Source: Treponema sp. (GTDB taxonomy: Bacteria; Spirochaetota; Spirochaetia; Treponematales; Treponemataceae). Taken from it: a stretch of DNA of 64,000 bases. The stretch is taken from the NCBI GenBank assembly GCA_024400915.1, contig JAKSLX010000004.1, positions 124,001-188,000 of the forward strand. Direction: 5' to 3'. The notes under the pieces are model-generated. The model ran no database searches. It was not told the DNA's origin and was given only the letters and a program-made list of their open reading frames with translations. Below, in pieces: positions 41,722-49,991 of the stretch; positions within the stretch are counted from its first letter, which is position 1; each line of letters starts with the position of its first letter. A program made the position numbers and the translations under genes.

Positions 41722-41988
41722 TTATTCCTCCTCGAATTTTGATTCAAAGAGAGCCAGGATTGCTTCTGCGGCTTCTTTTTCGTCTGCACCTTCTGCCTTG
41801 AGAGTCATTGTTGTATTGTATCCAGCTGCCATGGTAATTACGCCCATAATTGACTTTGCATTTACAGAGGCAGTTTCCTTTTCAAGAAGAATTTCTGAGG
41901 CAAACTTGTTTGCTGTCTGTGCAATAAGAGCTGCAGGTCTAGCATGGATTCCGGCACGATTTCTAACTGTTAAAATTTTTTCGATCAC
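41722..41988 (-). CDS. ptsH: Phosphocarrier protein HPr
   Basis: 88 residues from a GTG (ribosome site AAGGA). His15 is in GIHARPAA and Ser46 in NAKSIMGVI, at the exact canonical numbers, so both PTS-type His phosphorylation and HprK-type Ser phosphorylation sites are present. A 34-codon in-frame extension upstream lies in the intergenic region and overlaps hprK; it was rejected. No EI or EII gene is nearby, so a regulatory role is likely, as proposed for other treponemes. Confidence 0.94.
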   Translation of the reverse strand: MIEKILTVRNRAGIHARPAALIAQTANKFASEILLEKETASVNAKSIMGVITMAAGYNTTMTLKAEGADEKEAAEAILALFESKFEEE

Positions 41989-42037
41989 AATGTCCTTCCT
42001 TTTTAGATCAACATATATTTTATTTACACTTTTTATT

Positions 42038-43027
42038 TCAATATAAATCTTCGCTGCCGTAGTAAGCCTTTTGGGCCTCTCCGGATTCAATCCAGCGCAA
42101 AATGTTCTGATTGAATTCCCTTGCAGAATAGTAACCCATTGTCTTGAGACGCTCGTTCATGGCAGCGGCCTCAATGATGATTGGCAGATTACGACCTGGC
42201 TTAACAGGAATTTCAATAAGAGGAATCTTAACTCCAAGCATATCCATAAAATGGGTTTCAGTTCCAATTCTGTCGTAAACCTTTGTCTGGTCCCAGGTTT
42301 CAAGTTTGATGACAATCTGAACTTCCTTCTGTTCGCGAATGGCACCGACACCATAAAGCTGAGCAACATTGATGATGCCGAGTCCGCGAATTTCCATATG
42401 GTGACTGATGAGTTTGTTGGCACCCTGTCCAAGAATGGAGTTACCGTTTACACAGCGGATTTCAACAATATCATCGGCAACAAGACGATGACCACGTTCA
42501 ATGAGTTCAAGGGCAGTTTCACTTTTACCTACGCCCGATTCACCGGTAAGGAGAATTCCAACACCGTAAACTTCAACAAAAACGCCGTGAAGGGTTTTAC
42601 TCGGTGCAAATATATTCGACAAGACGCGGATGATTCTCTGTGCAAATTCAGAAGAACCAAGATCAGACTGAAGAACCGGAACGCCAGAAGATTCAGCAAG
42701 GGAAAGAATTGTCTCTGAAGGCTGAAGATTCTGACAGAAAACTACGCAAGGAATTTCATAAGTAAAGAATTTCTTGATGGGATCAAGATTTTCCTCACCT
42801 TCCAGTTTCTGAAGGTAAGCATATTCACCGCGGCCAAAAAGCTGAACTCGTTCATGTGCAAAAGATTCATAAAAACCAGAAAGAGCAAGACCTGGCCTGT
42901 TGACGTCGGAAGCCTTAATTTCACGGGAAAGCCCGTTACGGCCCGCAAGACAGCGAATATTGAGAGAGTTGTGTCCTTTTAAATCCATGTCCAGCAAATT
43001 CAGGACACTGATGGTCTTATCCGACAT
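42038..43027 (-). CDS. hprK: HPr kinase/phosphorylase
   Basis: 329 residues. The N-terminal domain is followed by the kinase core with Walker A GESGVGKSE at about 166-174, LVADD and the HprK signature MEIRGLGIINVAQLYGVGAI, then PVKPGRN. It phosphorylates and dephosphorylates HPr at Ser46. First gene of the operon; no Shine-Dalgarno, with a promoter whose -10 ends six bases before the ATG. Confidence 0.95.
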   Translation of the reverse strand: MSDKTISVLNLLDMDLKGHNSLNIRCLAGRNGLSREIKASDVNRPGLALSGFYESFAHERVQLFGRGEYAYLQKLEGEENLDPIKKFFTYEIPCVVFCQNLQPSETILSLAESSGVPVLQSDLGSSEFAQRIIRVLSNIFAPSKTLHGVFVEVYGVGILLTGESGVGKSETALELIERGHRLVADDIVEIRCVNGNSILGQGANKLISHHMEIRGLGIINVAQLYGVGAIREQKEVQIVIKLETWDQTKVYDRIGTETHFMDMLGVKIPLIEIPVKPGRNLPIIIEAAAMNERLKTMGYYSAREFNQNILRWIESGEAQKAYYGSEDLY

Positions 43028-43033
43028 AATTAT

Positions 43034-43062
43034 ACTATACAGTTATATCCGATTAAACACAA
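43034..43062 (-). promoter_or_regulatory. hprK promoter, predicted leaderless
   Basis: Reverse strand: -35 TTGTGT (43057-43062), 17-bp spacer, -10 TATAGT (43034-43039), six bases (ATAATT) to the ATG. Confidence 0.65.
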
Positions 43063-43172
43063 TAGGACCCATTCTACAATTTCAGTCTTAATCTCTGACC
43101 TTATAAAGATAACCGAATGTTTTTCCGAGAATAAAAGAAAAAAACAGTTAAAAATGAACATAGGGAGCAAGT

Positions 43173-43391
43173 ATGAAAATATTTAGTCTGCCTGAACAGC
43201 AAAAAATCAATCATGTAAAGGACAACAGAACCTTCTGGTTTTCCTTTACTTCATTTTCATCAACTACAGATGAACTGAAAACCCAGGACCTGGACATTTC
43301 AGAGGTAAAATCTGTTTTTGAAAATCACAACACAATCTGTACAAACAGGACAATAAAGAGGAAATATGAAAAAGAAAAAAGAATGGTTTGA
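43173..43391 (+). CDS. Possible 72-residue protein preceding the methyltransferase
   Basis: A short ORF with a well-placed ribosome site (AGGGAG, five bases from ATG). It ends 26 bases inside the methyltransferase gene, an arrangement typical of translational coupling. The product is polar, with a Lys/Arg-rich C-terminus and no recognised domain. It could be a real small protein, a leader peptide or chance. Composition resembles its neighbours. Confidence 0.4.
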   Translation: MKIFSLPEQQKINHVKDNRTFWFSFTSFSSTTDELKTQDLDISEVKSVFENHNTICTNRTIKRKYEKEKRMV

Positions 43392-44121
43392 AAATGAAAA
43401 CTTCTGGCTTAACTACGGTCCCATCATGTTTGATGAACAGCAGTGGGCACAGGCTCACGGAATTGCCGAAAAATGCATAGAACTTGCAGGTCTGGAAAAA
43501 GGAAACAGCGTCCTTGATGTCTGCTGTGCAGTCGGAAGAATCAGCGTGGAACTCGCATCCCTTGGAATGAAAGTTACCGGAGTAGACATCACCCAGCCAT
43601 TTCTGGATGCCGCAAAAGAAAGCGCGGAAGACGAAGGTGTGGAAATTGAACTCATAAACCATGACATGAGGACTTTTTCCTCAAAGAAAAAATTTGATGC
43701 CGCAGTCAACATCTACAATTCCTTTGGCTACTGTGACAACATTGAAGATGATATAAAAATCCTGAAGCAGGTCTATAAGAACCTCAAGAAAGGCGGAACC
43801 TTCATTCTTGAGTGCATAAGCCGCGAATCGGCAATAAAATATTTCACTCCCGGGGAATGGTTTGAACGCGCCGGAAAAACTGTGCTTACTGATTTTTCAG
43901 TTGCAGGTGACTGGGAAGGATTGCGTTCCCGCTGGATTCTTATCGACAAAGACGGAACTAAAACAGACCACACGTTCATCCAGAGACTGTACAGTGCGGC
44001 AGAACTGCGCGACATACTTGTAAAGCAGTGCAAATTCAAAACCGCAAAAGTCTACGGTGGATTCAACATGGAACCTTATGACCAGAAACTGAAAACCATG
44101 GTGATAGTGGCAACCAAATGA
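43366..44121 (+). CDS. Class I SAM-dependent methyltransferase
   Basis: 251 residues. SAM motif I is VLDVCCAVGRISVELASLG at about 45-63, the acidic motif II end is VTGVDIT, and motif III/IV is FDAAVNIYNSFGYCD. This is a Methyltransf_25/UbiE-like fold with a C-terminal beta-rich lid. The substrate is unknown. Ribosome site AGAGG. The 3' flank is the structured region 44122-44386. Confidence 0.8.
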   Translation: MKKKKEWFENENFWLNYGPIMFDEQQWAQAHGIAEKCIELAGLEKGNSVLDVCCAVGRISVELASLGMKVTGVDITQPFLDAAKESAEDEGVEIELINHDMRTFSSKKKFDAAVNIYNSFGYCDNIEDDIKILKQVYKNLKKGGTFILECISRESAIKYFTPGEWFERAGKTVLTDFSVAGDWEGLRSRWILIDKDGTKTDHTFIQRLYSAAELRDILVKQCKFKTAKVYGGFNMEPYDQKLKTMVIVATK

Positions 44122-44284
44122 AAGGGCGAAAGCACTTGCTGTCTTAGATGTCAGCACCTACCCTAACTTTCGCCCCACGAATCGCGCCAGGCGATTCGTG
44201 TATAGTCCCCATAGCAATGGAGCCAGCTTGCCCCGGTTCTCGACGGAAACCTCGCTTAACGAAGCAAGTCAAAAGACTATTAAA
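44122..44284. other. Structured non-coding segment with nested hairpins
   Basis: No ORF. GGGCGAAAG (44124-44132) pairs with CTTTCGCCC (44167-44175), enclosing TGCTG/CAGCA. Directly after comes the 10-bp perfect stem CACGAATCGC (44176-44185) / GCGATTCGTG (44191-44200). The remaining part to 44284 is unexplained. It may be a degenerate mobile element or a structured RNA. Confidence 0.45.
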
Positions 44285-44386
44285 ACAAAAAAATATACGC
44301 GGAGTACGTGTTCTGACAAAACACGACTTGCAAGCGCAGCGCGCACTGGAGTGGCTTTGTCAGGTTACGTACGGGAGCGTATATTT
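44285..44386 (-). terminator. Long hairpin terminator of the acyl-CoA synthetase gene
   Basis: Arms AAATATACGC (44291-44300) and GCGTATATTT (44377-44386) enclose further paired blocks GTACGT/ACGTAC and CTGACAAA/TTTGTCAG with small symmetric internal loops. Read on the reverse strand it ends in a U-tract directly after the stop codon at 44387. A-run and U-run on both sides suggest a bidirectional terminator. Confidence 0.7.
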
Positions 44387-46123
44387 TTATTTTTTATTAT
44401 ATGTTCTTTTGACTTTCTGAGTCGTTGTCATTTCCAAGGCTTTTTCCAGTATCGTCACCTTGCTGATTCTTGCGTAAGGCTGAAGTGTCTTGTTAATCTT
44501 AGCAACTATTTCATTGATGACACAGGATACTTTTTCCGAATTGCCGTCACTGTCACGCTTAAGTCCAAGCTTTGCAAAAAGTTCATCAGAAGGATAAATA
44601 AGGGCTTCTATCTTTTCTGCCTTTGATGCCTTGTCTTCCACATATCCCTGAACCGTAATCTGCGCAATATCGGTTTCAAGCTGGAAGGCATTTTCAATTT
44701 CTTCAGGATAAACATTTTTCCCGCCGTCAGTTACGATCATATTCTTTGCGCGGCCGCAGAGCACAAGATAACCTTCCTTATCTATCTTACCAAGGTCTCC
44801 TGTCTTGAAGAATCCGTCTTCAGTAAACACCTTAGAAGTTTCTTCAGGCATGTTGTAGTAGCCCTTGAAAACCATAGGTCCTTTGACGGCAACTTCTCCA
44901 ACTCCGTTTTCCGCCTTGTCGATAATCTTCATTTCCATCCAAGGGAAGAAATACTGACCAACTGATTCAATCTTAAAATGATCTACAGGATTCAATGTTA
45001 TGATTGGACTTGTTTCTGTAAGTCCGTATCCCTGAACAAAGTCAATTCCCATTTCGTTGTAGATTTTGAATACGCTTGATGCAAGAGGACCACCGCCGCA
45101 GATTGCTATGCGTAATGAATAGATGTTTGCCTGTTCAAGTACTGCCTTGAAAAGTTTTTTTCCTGGATTCTTTCCAGTAAGCTTTTTGATGATGTAGGAC
45201 ATCTCGAGCATAACTTTTATTACGCCATATACAACAGGTCCCTTGGCTTTGATTCCTTTCATGATTCCTGCAAGAAGCTTATTGAAAAGCAGAGGAACAC
45301 CAAGAAGCATGGTAATCTGTCCTTCCTTCAGTTCCTTCATAAGCCTTGTGACTGCCATTGATTTTCCGTAGACAATTTCCGCACCAACGGAAAGAGATTC
45401 TATGAAAACAGCCTGCATGGTGTATGCATGATGTATAGGAAGAAGAGCATAGAAAACATCCTTTTCATTCAAGTACATTCTTGTCTGTGCAATATATGTA
45501 TCAGAAACAAGATTTTTGTGGGTAAGCATTACACCCTTTGGATTTCCAGTTGTTCCACTTGTAAAAAGGATGACCGCAAGATCGTCCTCCGCGTTGGCAT
45601 GGCTGTCTATTTCAGATTCAGCCTTAAGGTTGTACACATAGGTGTCAGCAAATTTAGGATTGAGGGAACAGGTTTTGAATTCAAAATTTCCTGCTTCAAA
45701 GTGGCTGTACTTTTCTTCATCTACAAAGAAGAATTTAGGTTTTGCGGTAGAAAGAAGATTTTCCATTTCTTTCTCGTGAAGAGCATAGTCAATAGGACAA
45801 ACTACTGCTCCAGTGAACATAGCAGCAAGAAAAACAGTTCCCCATTCAGGAGAATTTTTTCCAGAAACAGCAATGCGATCTCCCTTTTCCACACCATTCT
45901 TTTTAAGCCAGCAAGCAAGGGCGAGCACATTATCCCTTACCTGGGAATATGTAAGAGTCTGCTTGCTTCCTCCAGGTCCTTCAAAATCTGTAAAACAAGG
46001 GCGTTCTGGAAATCTTGATGCAGTGATGGTGAACATTTCTGGGACTGTAGGCCACTCCCCGTCAAAATCTTTTCCCCTGTAGGAATCCAAAAACTCCCAT
46101 GGTTTTTCAAGTGCCTTTGCCAT
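44387..46123 (-). CDS. AMP-forming long-chain acyl-CoA synthetase
   Basis: 578 residues of the ANL superfamily. The P-loop-like AMP-binding motif is VILFTSGTTGNPKGVMLTHKN, then the QGYGLTETSPII motif, then FKTGDLGKIDKEGYLVLCGRAKNMIVTDGGKNVYPEEIE. It activates fatty acids for membrane lipid synthesis from exogenous fatty acids, which suits host-associated treponemes. It starts nine bases after the stop of the diguanylate cyclase gene with ribosome site AAGGAGCGG, so the two are co-transcribed. Confidence 0.9.
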   Translation of the reverse strand: MAKALEKPWEFLDSYRGKDFDGEWPTVPEMFTITASRFPERPCFTDFEGPGGSKQTLTYSQVRDNVLALACWLKKNGVEKGDRIAVSGKNSPEWGTVFLAAMFTGAVVCPIDYALHEKEMENLLSTAKPKFFFVDEEKYSHFEAGNFEFKTCSLNPKFADTYVYNLKAESEIDSHANAEDDLAVILFTSGTTGNPKGVMLTHKNLVSDTYIAQTRMYLNEKDVFYALLPIHHAYTMQAVFIESLSVGAEIVYGKSMAVTRLMKELKEGQITMLLGVPLLFNKLLAGIMKGIKAKGPVVYGVIKVMLEMSYIIKKLTGKNPGKKLFKAVLEQANIYSLRIAICGGGPLASSVFKIYNEMGIDFVQGYGLTETSPIITLNPVDHFKIESVGQYFFPWMEMKIIDKAENGVGEVAVKGPMVFKGYYNMPEETSKVFTEDGFFKTGDLGKIDKEGYLVLCGRAKNMIVTDGGKNVYPEEIENAFQLETDIAQITVQGYVEDKASKAEKIEALIYPSDELFAKLGLKRDSDGNSEKVSCVINEIVAKINKTLQPYARISKVTILEKALEMTTTQKVKRTYNKK

Positions 46124-46132
46124 ATCCGCTCC

Positions 46133-48067
46133 TTATTTTCTATTAGCTTTATGTTTTTCTTTTTCTTTATATTGCTCAATGTCCGCCAGTTTTAAAAGCT
46201 TGGAAAGATCATTGTTGTTTCTGTTGAAGGATACAGCACCAAGACTTATGGACAGCGTAAATTCTTCATTTGAAGATTCATTCCATTCATTGCAGAGATC
46301 CACCAGACGTTTTTTTAGCTTATCGAACATCTCAAAAGAAAGTGCAATGGAAAGGATGGCGAATTCATCACCACCAAGACGACCTATCGTATCTGCCTCA
46401 CGGAATGCCTTCTTCAAAAGCTGAACCTCTGCCAGGATTGCCCTGTCACCAGCATCATGACCATAGGTATCATTTATTCTCTTTAAACCGTCAATATCTC
46501 CGAAAATGACAAGTCCTGTTTTCTTTGCATCGATTGCGGCCTTAAGTTCATTCTGCGCAACCTTCATGAAACCTCGGCGATTAAAAATTCCAGTAAGCTC
46601 ATCAGTAAACGAAAGGATTGAAAGGTCGTTGTTTGTCTTTGTCAATGTCAGGTTCTCTGCCCGTCGTCTTGAAACTTCAAAGGCAGAACAGATGGATTTT
46701 GCAATGACAGAACAGAAAAGAGTATAGATGAATGGCTCCAAGTCCCCAAGTTTTACAACAAGATAACCATAGAGATATTCACCGTGATAAAGGGACATTA
46801 CAGTGTTGTGTCCTTTCAGAAAATCTAAGAAATAATCTGGAAGAAGAATATTCTCACAATCAAAGAATAGGTCTGGATCATAGTTAAAGTTATGGGATTC
46901 CTCATCGAAAGCAAAGTAGACCCTTGCCTTGTTTGGAGCTGTATTCATCTTCTGTGCTGTCTGTTTTATCGGTTGCTTGTAAAGACAAATTGCAGCCTTG
47001 GAAATTCCCAGAGAAGAGAAATCGTCACGAAGATTGTGGGTCAGTTCATCAAGAGAAAGATTTCCCTGAAGTCTGTTTACATGGTACTGAACCTTCTGTA
47101 TCTGCTCCTGAACCGCAAGATATCTGAGGGTTGCGTTGAAGGATATGGCACTTGTGTTTTTGGTAAATCGACCATTCGTGTCCACGGAATTGTTTACGCC
47201 ATCACTTTTCTTTATGCAGCCGCAGGATTGCCTCATAAGACAGGAAGTTTCAACTGTAGTCACTGCAGGAATTTTTTCTCCCATGATCTGATTCCACAGA
47301 ACCTGAGCACTCAATTCCCCCTGCTCAAAGACATGTTGATTCACTGATGAAAGAGTCGGTTTAGAAGACTTTGCGATTGAAGTATCATCGAATCCTGTTA
47401 CTATCACATCTTCAGGTACAGAAAGTCCCATCTTTTCAAGTCCAGAAATGACACCATACGCCATCTCATCAGTAACACAGACAACAGCACCAAAATTCTT
47501 GCCAAATTTATTTATATATTCAACGACTGCATTTTCTGCGGAATAAAATGTATAGTCACCGTGAATGATATTTCTTGAAGGGAAAGTGAGGGAATGCTTT
47601 TTGAGAACGTTCTTAAAAATCTGAAGTCGCCTTTTTATCTCGGCGCTGTCCGTCCTAGTTGTAAGAAAAAGGAATTTTTCAACACCATGCTTCTCAACAA
47701 GATGTTCAACAAGATCACAGAAACCTTTGTCAGGATTTTCAATCAGAGATGGGATTCCCGGAACCTTTACATTGACTGAAACAATAGGCAAAGGCAAGAA
47801 GGATTTTACGATAGATCTGATTTCTTCTGTCGTAACATAATGGCAGATGGTACCAGAAAGAATGATGGCACCATCAAGATTCATTTCATTTACAAATTTC
47901 ACGAGATACCAATCATGATATCCAAAATCTGCAGGCTGCCAGTTAGGAGCACCAGTAACGAACACAAGCAGATCTATGTTATGGACGCCACAATACTTCT
48001 TTACGCCATTGATGAATTGATAAAAATACTCATTGTTGCTGCCATAAATTACAAGTCCGATTCTCAT
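46133..48067 (-). CDS. Diguanylate cyclase with LacI-type sugar-binding sensor domain
   Basis: 644 residues. Residues 1-275 are a LacI/GalR-type periplasmic-binding-protein fold without the DNA-binding headpiece (MRIGLVIYGSNNEYFYQFINGVKK; VPEDVIVTGFDDTSIAKSSKPTLSSV). No signal peptide or membrane segment is seen, so it is cytoplasmic. A middle region (about 300-460) resembles a GAF-like domain, followed by a helical linker and a GGDEF domain with intact GGDEFAI and an upstream inhibitory site RExD (READ). It should make c-di-GMP in response to a sugar-like ligand. TATAAT lies six bases before the ATG, with no ribosome site. Confidence 0.88.
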   Translation of the reverse strand: MRIGLVIYGSNNEYFYQFINGVKKYCGVHNIDLLVFVTGAPNWQPADFGYHDWYLVKFVNEMNLDGAIILSGTICHYVTTEEIRSIVKSFLPLPIVSVNVKVPGIPSLIENPDKGFCDLVEHLVEKHGVEKFLFLTTRTDSAEIKRRLQIFKNVLKKHSLTFPSRNIIHGDYTFYSAENAVVEYINKFGKNFGAVVCVTDEMAYGVISGLEKMGLSVPEDVIVTGFDDTSIAKSSKPTLSSVNQHVFEQGELSAQVLWNQIMGEKIPAVTTVETSCLMRQSCGCIKKSDGVNNSVDTNGRFTKNTSAISFNATLRYLAVQEQIQKVQYHVNRLQGNLSLDELTHNLRDDFSSLGISKAAICLYKQPIKQTAQKMNTAPNKARVYFAFDEESHNFNYDPDLFFDCENILLPDYFLDFLKGHNTVMSLYHGEYLYGYLVVKLGDLEPFIYTLFCSVIAKSICSAFEVSRRRAENLTLTKTNNDLSILSFTDELTGIFNRRGFMKVAQNELKAAIDAKKTGLVIFGDIDGLKRINDTYGHDAGDRAILAEVQLLKKAFREADTIGRLGGDEFAILSIALSFEMFDKLKKRLVDLCNEWNESSNEEFTLSISLGAVSFNRNNNDLSKLLKLADIEQYKEKEKHKANRK

Positions 48068-48073
48068 ATCTTA

Positions 48074-48079
48074 ATTATA
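48074..48079 (-). promoter_or_regulatory. -10 of the LacI-GGDEF gene, leaderless
   Basis: Reverse strand TATAAT, then TAAGAT, then ATG. The -35 is not clear. Confidence 0.5.
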
Positions 48080-48111
48080 ACCCATGTTTATTTCAGATAC
48101 CACAAAAATAG

Positions 48112-48140
48112 AAAAGACCCCCGCTGTAAATACGAGGGTC
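48112..48140 (-). terminator. Intrinsic terminator of groEL
   Basis: Reverse-strand stem GACCCTCG / CGGGGGTC (one G-U) followed by UUUUC, 39 bases after the groEL stop. Confidence 0.75.
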
Positions 48141-48179
48141 CAAAAATCTAGGTATAGAACCTGAAATAAGTATTATCGA

Positions 48180-49808
48180 TTAATACATTCCACCCATATC
48201 TGGAGCAGGAGCTGCTACAGGAGCTGGAGGTTCTGGAATGTCTGTGATTGCACATTCTGTTGTAAGGAGCATACCTGCAACAGAGGCAGCATTCTGAAGA
48301 GCACAGCGAGTAACCTTTGCAGGGTCGATGATACCGGCAGCCATCATGTCCACCCATTCACCGGAAGCAGCATTGTATCCAACACCAGTTTCTGCACTCT
48401 TTGCCTTGTCAGCGATAACTGCACCGTCAACACCTGCGTTTTCTGCAATCTGGCGGATTGGTTCTTCAAGGGCACGCTTGATGATGTCGAAACCAACCTT
48501 TTCGTCTCCTACAAGATTTGCCTTTGACTCGTCGAGAGCCTTTACAGCCTGGATAAGGGCGATTCCACCACCGCATACGATACCTTCTTCAAGGGCAGCG
48601 CGTGTAGCGGCAAGAGTATCTTCAACGCGGAACTTCTTTTCCTTCATTTCTGTTTCTGTGATTGCACCGATTTCAATTACGGCAACACCACCAGAAAGCT
48701 TTGCAAGGCGTTCCTTGAGTTTTTCCTTATCGTAGTCAGATGTAGACTTTTCTACCTGAGTCTTGATTTCATTTACGCGGTCAGCGATGACAGCCTTGTC
48801 ACCGTTTCCGTCAACGATTGTTGTATTGTCTTTGTCAATCTTAACAGACTTAGCTGTACCAAGGTCTTCAAGTTCTGTTGTCTCAAGCTTGAGTCCTACA
48901 GCCTTTGAGATTACCTTTCCGCCTGTAAGGATGGCGATATCCTGAAGCATTTCCTTACGTCTGTCGCCAAATCCAGGAGCCTTTACAGCACAGCACTTGA
49001 GGGCACCACGGATTGAGTTTACAACCAAAGTTGTAAGAGCTTCACCATCAACATCTTCTGCGATGATGATGATTGGACGTCCTGTCTGAGCTACCTTTTC
49101 AAGAACTGGAAGAAGGTCCTTCATTGTGCTGATCTTTTCATCATAGATGAGGATGAATGGATTTTCATAAGAGCATTCCATTCTTTCGCGGTCATTGATG
49201 AAGTAAGCGTTGATGTATCCACGGTCAAACTGCATACCTTCAACAGTCTTTACAGTTGTGTCCATGTTCTTTGATTCTTCAACCGTGATAACACCGTCCT
49301 TGCCGACCTTTTCGATTGCTTCTGCAAGGATCTTACCGATTTCAGGGTCGTTGTTTGCAGAGATTGTTGCAACATGTGTAATGTCGTCGTTACCCTTTAC
49401 AGCACGGGAATTCTTCTTGATTTCTTCAACTGCCTGAGCTGTAGCCTTGTCGATACCGCGCTTGATTCCGATTGGAGTCATACCTGCAGAAACCTGCTTG
49501 AGACCTTCGCGCACGATGGCATAGGCAAGTACTGTAGCTGTAGTAGTTCCGTCTCCTGCAACATCATTTGTCTTTGAGGAAACTTCACGAACAAGCTGAG
49601 CTCCCATGTTTTCAAATGGATCCTTAAGTTCAACTTCCTTAGCAACAGAAACACCGTCTTTTGTAATTGTTGGAGCACCGTATTTCTTATCAAGCATTAC
49701 AAGGCGTCCGCGTGGACCGAGAGTAACCTTAACTGCCTTTGCAATCTGTTCTACACCAGAGAGCATCTTTTTGCGTGCATCTTCACCGTAAACCAACTGT
49801 TTAGCCAT
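48180..49808 (-). CDS. groEL: Chaperonin GroEL
   Basis: 542 residues. The start AKQLVYGEDARKKMLSGVEQ, ATP-binding TLGPRGR and KDGVSVAKE, the essential GDGTTTATVLA (ATPase Asp) and the signature AALEEGIVCGGGIAL are all present, with a short GGMY-type tail. The ATG at 49808 with GGAG is preferred to an in-frame TTG four codons earlier. groES is elsewhere (20305-20577). No CIRCE repeat upstream; a candidate promoter is TTGTCG-N17-TATCTT on the reverse strand. Confidence 0.97.
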   Translation of the reverse strand: MAKQLVYGEDARKKMLSGVEQIAKAVKVTLGPRGRLVMLDKKYGAPTITKDGVSVAKEVELKDPFENMGAQLVREVSSKTNDVAGDGTTTATVLAYAIVREGLKQVSAGMTPIGIKRGIDKATAQAVEEIKKNSRAVKGNDDITHVATISANNDPEIGKILAEAIEKVGKDGVITVEESKNMDTTVKTVEGMQFDRGYINAYFINDRERMECSYENPFILIYDEKISTMKDLLPVLEKVAQTGRPIIIIAEDVDGEALTTLVVNSIRGALKCCAVKAPGFGDRRKEMLQDIAILTGGKVISKAVGLKLETTELEDLGTAKSVKIDKDNTTIVDGNGDKAVIADRVNEIKTQVEKSTSDYDKEKLKERLAKLSGGVAVIEIGAITETEMKEKKFRVEDTLAATRAALEEGIVCGGGIALIQAVKALDESKANLVGDEKVGFDIIKRALEEPIRQIAENAGVDGAVIADKAKSAETGVGYNAASGEWVDMMAAGIIDPAKVTRCALQNAASVAGMLLTTECAITDIPEPPAPVAAPAPDMGGMY

Positions 49809-49894
49809 TTTTATCTCCAAAAAAAATAATTTAATAGAATAATTGTGTATAAAGATAATAAAAAATCAAAAAATCGACAACATTTTTATGATAA

Positions 49895-49923
49895 TTGACA
49901 GTTAAAATTGCTGCTTTTATAAT
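49895..49923 (+). promoter_or_regulatory. Perfect consensus sigma-70 promoter of the acyltransferase gene
   Basis: TTGACA (49895-49900), 17-bp spacer, TATAAT (49918-49923). The leader of about 60 bases contains an ATCTAAA/TTTAGAT stem. Confidence 0.8.
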
Positions 49924-49991
49924 AGAAATAATCTAAAGAACTGTTTTTTTTAGATGCAAACATAAGGAAACACACTTTTTTACGGGGTACA

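Noticed and set aside
41989..42090. 34-codon upstream extension of HPr
   Set aside because: It would move His15 and Ser46 off their canonical numbers and overlap hprK; the GTG at 41988 has the ribosome site.
44124..44200. Possible integron attC site (CCCTAAC followed by hairpins), considered because Treponema denticola has a chromosomal integron
   Set aside because: The core does not match RYYYAAC at its first base, no GTTRRRY partner lies at the other end, and no cassette or integrase is present.
12299..49990. Shared 13-mer TTTTACGGGGTAC at about 12299 and 49978
   Set aside because: Opposite orientation relative to the genes and no shared context; probably chance.
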